The notes beneath the pieces were generated by a model. It made no database searches. It had not been told where the DNA came from and was given only the letters and a program-made list of their open reading frames with translations. A stretch of 64,000 nt of DNA from Streptomyces sp. NBC_00708 (GTDB taxonomy: Bacteria > Actinomycetota > Actinomycetes > Streptomycetales > Streptomycetaceae), in the NCBI GenBank assembly GCA_036226585.1, contig CP108997.1, positions 496,001 through 560,000 of the forward strand. Direction: 5' to 3'. Positions within the stretch are counted from its first letter, which is position 1. Each line of letters begins with the position of its first letter. Positions 56,339 through 63,533 of the stretch are shown here, piece by piece. The position numbers and the translations under genes were made by a program.

Positions 56339-56737
56339 ATGCGTATCACCAGGAACCGCCCGGACACCCAGCAGGGCCCGGCCGCCCACTTCAACGGCAC
56401 CGTCTGGCTCGACGAGATCGCCGCACCCGAACCGCCCTCCCGGCTGCGGATGTTCAGCGTGCACTTCGCGCCGGGCGGCCACACCTCGTGGCACACCCAC
56501 CCGCACGGCCAGGTTCTGCATGTCACCGAGGGCGAGGGCCTGGTGCAGCGCAGGGGCGGACCGGTCGAGACGATCCGGGCGGGCGACACCGTGTGGATCG
56601 AACCGGACGAATGGCACTGGCACGGAGCCTCACCGCGCACCTTCATGACCCATCTGGCCGTCGTCGAGGCGGCCGAGGACGGCAGCACCATCCACTGGCA
56701 CACCGACGCCGGCGTCGCCGGCTACCCGGCTTCCTGA
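56339..56737 (+). CDS. Cupin-domain protein
   Basis: A 132-aa single-domain cupin. Motif 1 is GGHTSWHTHPHGQVLHVTEG near residues 44-63, with metal ligands H-x-H, a Gln in place of a Glu, and HV; motif 2 is VWIEPDEWHWHGA near 85. A metal-dependent fold suited to an isomerase, dioxygenase or carboxymuconolactone-like role. AGGAG lies upstream of the ATG at 56339. The second gene of the TetR-led operon; the DUF4865 gene starts 11 bp after its stop. The reaction is unknown. Confidence 0.85.
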   Translation: MRITRNRPDTQQGPAAHFNGTVWLDEIAAPEPPSRLRMFSVHFAPGGHTSWHTHPHGQVLHVTEGEGLVQRRGGPVETIRAGDTVWIEPDEWHWHGASPRTFMTHLAVVEAAEDGSTIHWHTDAGVAGYPAS

Positions 56738-56748
56738 GGAGCTCTTCG

Positions 56749-57330
56749 ATGCATGCCATGCAGTACGAGATCACCCTGCCCGCCGACTACGACATGGGCG
56801 TCATCCGCCACCGGGTGGCGACCCGGGGCCACCTCCTGGACGACTTCCCCGGGCTCGGCCTCAAGGCGTATCTCATACGGGAGCGGGGCGAGGACTCCCC
56901 CGTCAACCAGTACGCCCCGTTCTACCTGTGGACGCGGCCCGAAGGCATGAACGCCTTCCTCTGGGGCTCCGGATTCCAGGGCATAGTCCAGGACTTCGGC
57001 CGCCCGGTCGTCCAGCACTGGACCGGGCTCGCGTACGAGGGGGGCTCCGCGTCGGGCGCACTCCCCCGCACGGCCACCCGCCACCGCTCGTCCGTGCCGC
57101 AGTCGGTCGCCCCGGCGGACGCGGTGGAAGCGGCGCTGGAGGAGAGCCGGAGGCTCGCGAAGACCCCCGGCGCGGTCGCCACGGCCCTGGCCGCCGATCC
57201 CCGGCACTGGGAACTGCTCCACTTCACGCTCTGGGACGACCTCGCCCCGAAGGCACCGGGCGAGCGCTACCAGGTGCTCCACCTCAGCAGCCCCGAGCAG
57301 GACCGGATCGGGGAGGGACGCCAGTGGTAG
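56749..57330 (+). CDS. DUF4865 family protein
   Basis: A 193-aa protein whose N-terminus MHAMQYEITLPADYDMG, followed by IRHRVATRGHLLDDFPGLGL and NQYAPFYLW, identifies DUF4865, a monooxygenase-like family of unknown function. The body has YEITLPADY strands typical of a dimeric alpha-beta barrel. ATG at 56749 with GAGGAG eight bases upstream; its stop TAG overlaps the GTG of the hydrolase gene (57324), so the two are translationally coupled. The operon context suggests it acts on the same substrate as the hydrolase and cupin. Confidence 0.85.
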   Translation: MHAMQYEITLPADYDMGVIRHRVATRGHLLDDFPGLGLKAYLIRERGEDSPVNQYAPFYLWTRPEGMNAFLWGSGFQGIVQDFGRPVVQHWTGLAYEGGSASGALPRTATRHRSSVPQSVAPADAVEAALEESRRLAKTPGAVATALAADPRHWELLHFTLWDDLAPKAPGERYQVLHLSSPEQDRIGEGRQW

Positions 57331-58247
57331 CGCTGGTCCGCACCGTTCTCGGTGACATCGCACCCGGTGAGCTGGGGGTCTGCGACGCACACGACCACCT
57401 CTTCCTGCGCAGCCCCGTGCTGCCGGGCCAGGAGCTGGACGACCCCGGAGCGGCGGCCGAACGGCTGCGCGCCTTCCACGCGCTGGGCGGCCGGACGATC
57501 GTGCAGTGGACACCCCACGGCATGGGCCGCCGGGCCGGCGCGCTGGCGGAGCTGTCCCGTACGACGGGCACGCATGTGGTGGCCTCGACGGGGCTGCACC
57601 AGGCGGTGCACTACCCGCCGGAGCTGCTGGACCGGATCAGGGACGACCTCGCCGGCCTGTTTGTCGCGGAGCTGACCGAGGGCATCGGCACCACCGGGGT
57701 GCGGGCCGGTCTGATCAAGGTGGCCGGCGCCTTCCACACGCTCGACGCACACGCCCGGCTCACCATGACCGCGGCGGCCGGGGCCCACCACCGCACGGGT
57801 GCGCCGATCGCCGTCCACCTGGAGCTGGGCACGGCCGCACTCGACGTCCTGGACCTGCTGTGCGGGGAGTTGGGTGTCCCGCCGCACCGGGTGATCCTCG
57901 GCCACCTCGGCCGCTCCCCGGACGGGGCGGTGCAGCGGGAGGCGGCGCGGGCGGGCGCCTTCCTGGCGTTCGACGGGCCCTCGCGGGCCAACCACGCGAC
58001 GGACTGGCGGCTGCCGGACGAGATGGCGGCGCTGGCCGGGGCGGGGTTCACCGGGCAGTTGCTGCTGGGCGGTGACACGACCGTGCCGGAGACTCCCGGC
58101 ATGCCGTACCTGCTGCGCCGGCTGCGTCCCCGTCTGGAGGAGGTGCTGGGCGCCGAGGCGATGGAGGCGGTGCTGGTGGCGAATCCGGCGCGGGCGTTCG
58201 CGTTCGAGGCGGCGGCAGGAGCCTGGGAGCCCGCGATTCCGGTGTGA
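57324..58247 (+). CDS. Phosphotriesterase-family amidohydrolase (lactonase-like)
   Basis: A 307-aa TIM-barrel metal hydrolase of the PTE group. The binuclear metal ligands are visible: CDAHDHLFL (HxH) near residue 24, the bridging lysine in AGLIKVAG near 131, histidines in VHLELG and LGHLGRSPDG, and the catalytic aspartate in LLGGDTTVPET. The family covers lactonases and true phosphotriesterases. GTG at 57324 overlaps the preceding stop, with GGAGG eight bases upstream. Last gene of the TetR-led operon; a ROK gene converges 10 bp later. Substrate unknown; a lactone is the favoured guess. Confidence 0.9.
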   Translation: MVALVRTVLGDIAPGELGVCDAHDHLFLRSPVLPGQELDDPGAAAERLRAFHALGGRTIVQWTPHGMGRRAGALAELSRTTGTHVVASTGLHQAVHYPPELLDRIRDDLAGLFVAELTEGIGTTGVRAGLIKVAGAFHTLDAHARLTMTAAAGAHHRTGAPIAVHLELGTAALDVLDLLCGELGVPPHRVILGHLGRSPDGAVQREAARAGAFLAFDGPSRANHATDWRLPDEMAALAGAGFTGQLLLGGDTTVPETPGMPYLLRRLRPRLEEVLGAEAMEAVLVANPARAFAFEAAAGAWEPAIPV

Positions 58248-58257
58248 GCCGGCCTCT

Positions 58258-59472
58258 TCAGGACAGCGCCCCCAGCGGGTCGTCCAGGACCGGTTGCCAG
58301 GCCAGCTCCGCCGCCCCGACCAGGCTGTTGTGGTCGAGGGTGCAGGGCAGGATCGGCACGCTCCCGCTGCGCCCCCACAGGCTGCGGTCGGCCACCACCG
58401 CCCGCAGCCGCTCGGGGTCGGCGTCGAGCAGGGCGCGGTGCAGACCGCCGAGGATGATCCGGTCCGGGTTGAGGATGTTGACGAGGCCGGCGAGGCCGAG
58501 GCCGAGCCGGTCGATCAGCTCCTCGGCGGCGGTGCGCACCGCCGGGTCCTCGTACTCGTTGCGCAGCAGGCCGCTGGACTGCTTGAGCAGGGACTCCTCG
58601 GGGCCGGGGGTGCGTCCGGCGGCGGTGAGGAAGGCGAGCGGGTCGGTCTCGACGTCCAGGCAGCCGCGGCCCCCGCAGTGGCAGGGGCGGCCCTCCGGGT
58701 TGACGGTGAGGTGGCCGACCTCCAGGGCGAGGCCCGAACTCCCGGTGTGCAGGCGGCCGTCGAGGACGAGCGCGCCGCCCACGCCACGGTGTCCGGTGGC
58801 GACGCACAGCAGGTGCTGGGCCTCGCGCCCGGCACCGTGCCGGTGTTCGGCGAGCGCGGCGAGGTTGACGTCGTTCCCGGTGAACGCCGGTCCCTCGATG
58901 CCCGCTTCGCGCACGCAGGTGGCGAAGATCTCGCGGACCGGGGCGCCGGCGGGCCAGGCGATGTGGAGCGGGTTGAGGGCGGTGCCCTCCGGCTCGGCGA
59001 CCGCCGACGGCACCGCGAGGCCGGCCCCGACGCACCGCAGTCCGCTGTCCCGCAGCAGCCGTGCGCAGTCGTCGACGACCTCTCCGATGACCTGGGCGGG
59101 GTCGGCGGTGATGGTGACGCAGCCGGGAGCCGTGGCGACGAGCCGGCCGCCGAGGCCGACGAGCGCGGCGCGGAAGCCGTCCGCGTGCACCTGGGCGGCG
59201 ACGGCCACCGGACCGGACTCCCGTACGGCCAGCCGGTGCGAGGGCCGGCCCTGCGAGCCCGCCGCCGAACCGGGGCTGGAGTCGACCCGGATGAGGCCGA
59301 GCGCCTCCAGCTCGGCGGCGACCGCGCCTGCCGTGGCCCGGGTGACCCCCAGCTCGGAGGTGAGGACGGCGCGCGTGGGCGCGCGCCCGGTGTGGACCAG
59401 CTCCAGGGCGGGTCCGAGCGCGCTGCGGCCCCTCTCCAACTTCGTCCGGGTGGTGGTCGCCTTGCCGTTCAT
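58258..59472 (-). CDS. ROK-family transcriptional regulator
   Basis: A 404-aa ROK repressor. The N-terminal winged helix (RAVLTSELGVTRATAGAVAAEL) is followed by the sugar-kinase-like fold, with a structural zinc motif GRPCHCGGRGCLDVET near residue 268. The ATP motif is degenerate, as in regulators rather than kinases. ATG at 59472, GGGAG ten bases upstream. Divergent from an MFS transporter, whose start region carries an AGTTTGT dyad; it probably represses that gene in response to a sugar or sugar-like compound. Confidence 0.88.
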   Translation of the reverse strand: MNGKATTTRTKLERGRSALGPALELVHTGRAPTRAVLTSELGVTRATAGAVAAELEALGLIRVDSSPGSAAGSQGRPSHRLAVRESGPVAVAAQVHADGFRAALVGLGGRLVATAPGCVTITADPAQVIGEVVDDCARLLRDSGLRCVGAGLAVPSAVAEPEGTALNPLHIAWPAGAPVREIFATCVREAGIEGPAFTGNDVNLAALAEHRHGAGREAQHLLCVATGHRGVGGALVLDGRLHTGSSGLALEVGHLTVNPEGRPCHCGGRGCLDVETDPLAFLTAAGRTPGPEESLLKQSSGLLRNEYEDPAVRTAAEELIDRLGLGLAGLVNILNPDRIILGGLHRALLDADPERLRAVVADRSLWGRSGSVPILPCTLDHNSLVGAAELAWQPVLDDPLGALS

Positions 59473-59622
59473 GGGGGCGAGTCTCCCATGATCCGGAGGT
59501 GGCTTTGACGCCGTGGTGGCCGACTTGCCCCGGGGGCGACGCCTCGCCGTAGCCCCGGACGGCGCGCTGCGGGCCGGGCGGGACATCCGTCTTGCGTCCG
59601 CTGTCCGGCCGCCCCTATGCTG

Positions 59623-59647
59623 AGTTTGTGCCGCAACTAAACAAACT
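59623..59647. promoter_or_regulatory. Candidate ROK operator overlapping the MFS start codon
   Basis: AGTTTGT (59623-59629) and ACAAACT (59641-59647) form an inverted repeat spaced by 11 bp, covering the GTG start at 59628. An inner ACTAAAC half-site is also visible. Binding here would block transcription and translation initiation of the transporter. Confidence 0.6.
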
Positions 59648-60854
59648 GCGGACGGCACTCCCGGGGGGACTTGGCGGCAACACCGCCCCGCTCTCGTCGG
59701 CCCGTCCCCGTACCGCGCTGACCGTGTTCTTCGCCCTCGACGGTTTCCTCTTCGCCGGCTGGGTGGTCCGTATCCCGGCCATCAAGCAGCAGACCGGCGC
59801 CTCGGCCTCCACCCTCGGCCTCGCTCTCCTCGGCGTATCCGCCGGTGCCGTGATCACCATGATGCTCACCGGCCGGCTCTGCCACCGGTTCGGCAGCCAC
59901 GCGGTGACCGTGGTCTGCGGCGTTCTGCTGTCCCTCAGCATCGCGTTGCCCGCCCAGACGCACTCGGCCCTCTCGCTGGGTCTCGTGCTGCTGGTCTTCG
60001 GTGCCGCGTACGGCGGGATGAACGTGGCGATGAACAGCGCGGCGGTGGATCTGGTCTCCGCCCTGCGCCGCCCGGTGATGCCCAGCTTCCACGCCGCGTT
60101 CAGCCTCGGCGGGATGATCGGTGCCGGGCTCGGCGGGCTTGTCGCCGGCGGCCTCTCGCCCGCCCTGCACCTCTTCTTCCTGACCGGAATCGGTCTGGTC
60201 GTCACCGCTGCCGCGGGACCGGTCCTGCTGCGGCACCCGGCCCCGAAGGCTCCGGAGGCGGTGGACGCCGCCGCACCCTCCGGCCGGCCCGCCCAGCGCC
60301 TGTCCGGGCGGGCGCGCAAGGTGGTGCTGCTGTTCGGCGTGATCGCGCTCTGCACCGCGTACGGTGAAGGAGCCCTGGCCGACTGGGGCGCCCTGCACCT
60401 GGAGCAGGACCTGCACGCCCGCCCCGGGGTGGCCGCCGCCGGCTACTCGCTGTTCGCGCTGGCCATGACCGCGGGCCGGCTCAGCGGCACGATCCTCCTC
60501 GAACGGCTCGGGCAGACCCGCACGCTGGTGGCGGGCGGCCTCACGGCGGCCGCCGGGATGCTCCTGGGGTCACTGGCCCCGACGGCCTGGCTCGCGCTGC
60601 TCGGGTTCGCCGTCACCGGGCTCGGGCTCGCCAACATCTTCCCGGTGGCGGTCGGCCGGGCCGGCGAGCTGGCGGGCCCCGGCGGGGTCGCCGCGGCCTC
60701 GACGCTGGGCTACGGCGGCATGCTGCTCGGGCCGCCCGCGATCGGCTTCCTGGCCGACTGGTTCTCACTGCCGGTCGCCCTGACCACCGTGGCGGTGCTG
60801 GCCGGTGCGGCGGCGGCCCTCGGGTACGGCGCCCGCAAGGCTGCGCACAGCTGA
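59628..60854 (+). CDS. MFS transporter (sugar/drug efflux-like), ROK-linked
   Basis: A 408-aa twelve-helix MFS protein. TALTVFFALDGFLFAGWVV is the first helix, MMLTGRLCHRFGSHAV is the loop 2-3 motif, GGMNVAMNSAAVDLV and MPSFHAAFSLGGMIGAGLG follow, and a cytoplasmic mid-loop lies near residues 205-225. Members of this fold include fucose-permease-like sugar transporters, but drug efflux is as likely. GTG start at 59628 without a clear ribosome site, because the operator overlaps it. Paired with the divergent ROK gene 155 bp away. Confidence 0.88.
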   Translation: MPQLNKLRTALPGGLGGNTAPLSSARPRTALTVFFALDGFLFAGWVVRIPAIKQQTGASASTLGLALLGVSAGAVITMMLTGRLCHRFGSHAVTVVCGVLLSLSIALPAQTHSALSLGLVLLVFGAAYGGMNVAMNSAAVDLVSALRRPVMPSFHAAFSLGGMIGAGLGGLVAGGLSPALHLFFLTGIGLVVTAAAGPVLLRHPAPKAPEAVDAAAPSGRPAQRLSGRARKVVLLFGVIALCTAYGEGALADWGALHLEQDLHARPGVAAAGYSLFALAMTAGRLSGTILLERLGQTRTLVAGGLTAAAGMLLGSLAPTAWLALLGFAVTGLGLANIFPVAVGRAGELAGPGGVAAASTLGYGGMLLGPPAIGFLADWFSLPVALTTVAVLAGAAAALGYGARKAAHS

Positions 60855-60859
60855 GCGAA

Positions 60860-60875
60860 TGAGTAGCGGTACTCA
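60860..60875. promoter_or_regulatory. Inverted repeat TGAGTA-N4-TACTCA
   Basis: TGAGTA-GCGG-TACTCA is a perfect 6-bp dyad ending 57 bp upstream of the ATG at 60933, just past the transporter stop. It is a candidate operator or promoter element for the small membrane protein; the regulator is unknown. Confidence 0.5.
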
Positions 60876-60932
60876 GGCAGGAACGATTCCCCCCGCGCAC
60901 GATGGAGACACAGCCATCGACGGGGAGACACC

Positions 60933-61304
60933 ATGAACATGCCGACCGTGAACCAGCAGACGATCCGCACGCTCGCACGGCTCACCTTCGGGAACGCCGC
61001 GTCGCTGCTCTACCTGGGCGCCGTCGCCGTGGCCGCCGTGTTCGTCACCGTCGACACCCTGTTCGTCACCCATGACGACGCCTCGTTCGCCGGTGTCTGG
61101 CTGTTCCTGATGGCGGCGCCGACCGTGTTCCTGTTCCTGCTGGGCGGCTCGCTGGCGGGGGCGGACTCCTTCGGCCCGGCCTGGTTCATGTATCTGGCGC
61201 TGACGGTGTCCGTGCTGGTGCAGTCGCTGGCGCTGGGCTGGTTCGTCCGGCTCGTACGCGGTGGCGCCCGCCGGACCCGCTCGCCCCACCCCCAGGGCGC
61301 CTGA
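60933..61304 (+). CDS. Small membrane protein, SCO4225-like
   Basis: A 123-aa protein with about three hydrophobic helices: LLYLGAVAVAAVFVTVD, GVWLFLMAAPTVFLFLLGG and WFMYLALTVSVLVQSLALGW. I recall similar 120-residue proteins as a Streptomyces-restricted family of unknown function. ATG at 60933 with GGGGAG nine bases upstream. The C-terminus is basic (VRGGARRTR). Followed 20 bp later by a maleylpyruvate-isomerase-like gene, so they may be co-transcribed. Confidence 0.75.
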   Translation: MNMPTVNQQTIRTLARLTFGNAASLLYLGAVAVAAVFVTVDTLFVTHDDASFAGVWLFLMAAPTVFLFLLGGSLAGADSFGPAWFMYLALTVSVLVQSLALGWFVRLVRGGARRTRSPHPQGA

Positions 61305-61324
61305 CCGCCTGGCACAATCCGGCC

Positions 61325-62080
61325 ATGAAGATCACGGAACATATAGAGACCCTGACCGCCGAGGGCCGCCTCCTCGCGGACGCGGCCGACGGGGCCGGGG
61401 CCGGGGCGCCGGTGCCGACCTGTCCCGACTGGCGGGTACGCGATCTGCTCAGACACACCGCGATGGTGCACGCCTGGGCCGCCGCCCTCGTGCGCGAGGG
61501 GCACACCTCGTACGTCCCCGACACCGGGGAATCGCAGCTGGACGGCCCGGAACTGGTGGCGCTCTTCCGCGAGGGGCACCGGCACCTGGTGGAGGTCCTG
61601 GAGAACGCGCCGCACGACGTGGAGTGCTGGTCGTTCCTCCCCGCGTCCTCACCGCTCGCCTTCTGGGCCCGCCGTCAGGCGCACGAGACGACGATCCACC
61701 GGGTGGACGCCGAATCCGCGCGGGGCGGCACCCTCTCGCCCGTCGCACCCGCCCACGCGCTGGACGGCATCGACGAACTGCTGCTCGGGATGCACGCCCG
61801 CCCGAAGAGCAGGGTGCGCACCGGAACCCCGCGCACGCTGCGGGTCCGGGCGACGGACACGGGCACCGTCTGGACCGTACGGCTGTCGGCCGAGCCTCCG
61901 TCGGCGGTACGCGAGGAGGAGCCGGTCGCGGAGGCCGCCGCGGACTGCGAGTTGAGCGCTCCGGCCGAGACGCTCTACCTCACCCTGTGGAACCGGCTCC
62001 CGCTCACGGCCCTGACGGTGACCGGCGACGAGGATCTGGCCAGGCTGTGGCGCGACAACTCCTCGATCACCTGGTCGTGA
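61325..62080 (+). CDS. Maleylpyruvate isomerase/DinB-fold thiol-dependent enzyme
   Basis: A 251-aa MDMPI_N-type protein. CPDWRVRDLLRHTAMVHAWAA near residues 33-53 provides the first metal histidine with the conserved W; a second ligand set is in RRQAHETTIHRVDAE near 119. The C-terminal half is a sterol-carrier-like MDMPI_C domain. Relatives are mycothiol-dependent isomerases or transferases. ATG at 61325. It ends 20 bp before a strong hairpin. Physiological thiol and substrate are inferred, not seen. Confidence 0.85.
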   Translation: MKITEHIETLTAEGRLLADAADGAGAGAPVPTCPDWRVRDLLRHTAMVHAWAAALVREGHTSYVPDTGESQLDGPELVALFREGHRHLVEVLENAPHDVECWSFLPASSPLAFWARRQAHETTIHRVDAESARGGTLSPVAPAHALDGIDELLLGMHARPKSRVRTGTPRTLRVRATDTGTVWTVRLSAEPPSAVREEEPVAEAAADCELSAPAETLYLTLWNRLPLTALTVTGDEDLARLWRDNSSITWS

Positions 62081-62100
62081 CGCCCTGACCCCGGCCCACG

Positions 62101-62130
62101 ACGGCGGGGCGCGGCCCTGCGCCCCGCCGT
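62101..62130. terminator. Bidirectional terminator hairpin
   Basis: ACGGCGGGGCGC-GGCCCT-GCGCCCCGCCGT, a perfect 12-bp stem with a 6-nt loop. It lies between the convergent stop codons at 62080 and 62144. Confidence 0.85.
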
Positions 62131-62143
62131 ACGTCCGCCGCCC

Positions 62144-62857
62144 TCAGCCGCGCCTTCCCAGCAGGCCCACCGTGCGGGCCAGTTCCGTGACGGCCTGGCG
62201 GAAGAAGACCTCGCGGGCCTCCACCACCCGGTGGAACTGGCCGAACACCTCGAAGGACACCAGCCCGAACAGCTGCGCCCAGGCGGCGACCAGCGGCGCG
62301 GCCACCGCCGGAGCGAGGCCGGGGGCGATGTCGGCGGCGAGCCGTTCGGCCTCCGGGCGCAGCTCGTCGGGGAGCGGCGGCAGCGCCAGGCCCTCGTCCC
62401 GGTGGGCCTCCTCGACGATGGCGATGAGCACCATGCCGACGCGTGCGGCGGGGCCGACGGTGTCCTGGGGTGCCGTGTAGCCGGGCACGGGTGAGCCGTA
62501 GATGAGCGCGTACTCGTGGGGGTGGGCCAGCGCCCAGTCGCGTACGGCGCAGGCGACGGCCACCCAGCGGGCGAGACCGGTGACGGGCGCGCCGGCCGCC
62601 TCGGCGGCGGCCCGATGGGCCCGCTCGGCCGCCTCGCCGACCGCGTCGTACGCGTCGACGATCAGGGCCGTCAGCAGGTCGTCCCGGCTGGGGAAGTAGC
62701 GGTAGAGGGCCGAGGAGACCATGCCCAGCTCGCGCGCGACGGCACGCAGCGACAGTTTCGCCGCGCCGTCGGCCGCGAGCTGTTTCCTCGCCTCGTCCTT
62801 GATGGCGGCGGTGACCTCGATACGGGCCCGTTCCCTGGCTCCCCGGACAGTGCTCAT
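62144..62857 (-). CDS. TetR-family regulator with repeat-rich upstream operator
   Basis: A 237-aa TetR protein. The HTH is LSLRAVARELGMVSSALYRYF near residues 33-53, and the C-terminal WHG-like domain (TetR_C_13-like) contains AHPHEYALIYGSPVPGY. I start it at ATG 62857 (MSTVRGARER); a longer frame to 62944 would translate the operator repeats. Divergent from a deazaflavin-type oxidoreductase across a gap with three 19-bp tandem repeats and two GAGAGCA dyads, which suggests dual repression. Ligand unknown. Confidence 0.88.
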   Translation of the reverse strand: MSTVRGARERARIEVTAAIKDEARKQLAADGAAKLSLRAVARELGMVSSALYRYFPSRDDLLTALIVDAYDAVGEAAERAHRAAAEAAGAPVTGLARWVAVACAVRDWALAHPHEYALIYGSPVPGYTAPQDTVGPAARVGMVLIAIVEEAHRDEGLALPPLPDELRPEAERLAADIAPGLAPAVAAPLVAAWAQLFGLVSFEVFGQFHRVVEAREVFFRQAVTELARTVGLLGRRG

Positions 62858-62889
62858 GGGGTTCAGTCTGCCACGCAAGCAGAGCAGTG

Positions 62890-62946
62890 CCCAATAACGA
62901 GAGCATCGCCCAGTAATGAGAGCGTCACCCAATAACGAGAGCACTG
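62890..62946. repeat. Three tandem 19-bp repeats upstream of the TetR gene
   Basis: CCCAATAACGAGAGCA at 62890 and 62928, and a variant CCCAGTAATGAGAGCG at 62909, give an exact 19-bp period. The repeat core GAGAGC equals one half of the adjacent operator, so these may be extra half-sites that raise repressor occupancy. Confidence 0.8.
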
Positions 62947-63004
62947 CTCTTGCTTTTGAGCGCCGCTTTCGTGCACACTGATCTCAAGCGAGAGCACTGC
63001 TCTC
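62937..63004. promoter_or_regulatory. Paired TetR operators GAGAGCA-C-TGCTCTC
   Basis: The perfect site GAGAGCACTGCTCTC lies at 62990-63004, and GAGAGCACTGCTCTT (one mismatch) lies at 62937-62951; centre spacing is 53 bp. A partial site AGAGCAGTGC sits near 62881. They flank the two start regions of the divergent genes, consistent with control of both promoters. Confidence 0.8.
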
Positions 63005-63036
63005 GAAAACGTTCTCTCCAGCGTGGGGGTCACACC

Positions 63037-63495
63037 ATGTCGCAGACGCAGCCGTACTACCTCCAGGGCAGCCCGCTCAACGTCCGCTTCAACAGCCTCG
63101 TCGGCTGGCTCGCACGGCACGGGATCAGCCTGCTCGGCTCGCAGGAGCTGTCGGTGCGGGGCCGCAAGAGCGGCAAGATGCAGCGCGTCCCGGTCAACCC
63201 GCACACCTACGAGGGCGCGCGCTACCTGGTCTCCGCGCGCGGCCACTCGCAGTGGGTGCGCAACATGCGGGCGGCGGGCGGCGGGGAGCTGCGGACCGGC
63301 CGCAGGACGCGGGCGTTCACGGCCGTGGAGATCGCGGACGACGCGCACAAGGTGGCCGTCGTCCGGGCCTATCTGGAGCGCTGGGGCTGGGAGGTCAACC
63401 AGTACTTCCAGGGCATCACGGCGAAGTCCACGGACGCCGAGATCCTGGCGGCCTGCCCGGACCACCCGGTCTTCCTGATCAGCGAGAAGGGCTGA
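63037..63495 (+). CDS. F420/deazaflavin-type nitroreductase-family oxidoreductase
   Basis: A 152-aa split-barrel protein of the DUF385/DDN-type family, members of which use coenzyme F420. It shows RFNSLVGWLARHGISLLGSQ, then the family motif SGKMQRVPVNPHTYEGARYL, and RGHSQWVRNMRAAG, the phosphate-contact segment. Typical length. ATG at 63037 with GGGGGT seven bases upstream. It is controlled by the divergent TetR through the paired dyads. Cofactor use is family knowledge; the substrate is unknown. Confidence 0.88.
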   Translation: MSQTQPYYLQGSPLNVRFNSLVGWLARHGISLLGSQELSVRGRKSGKMQRVPVNPHTYEGARYLVSARGHSQWVRNMRAAGGGELRTGRRTRAFTAVEIADDAHKVAVVRAYLERWGWEVNQYFQGITAKSTDAEILAACPDHPVFLISEKG

Positions 63496-63518
63496 CGCAC
63501 CGGACGGTGCGTCAGCCC
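63489..63518. terminator. Terminator hairpin overlapping the stop codon
   Basis: GGGCTGACGCACCG pairs with CGGTGCGTCAGCCC; the TGA of the oxidoreductase gene lies within the left arm. It is followed by CCAAAAG and probably serves both convergent genes. Confidence 0.8.
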
Positions 63519-63533
63519 CCAAAAGCCCGCGTT

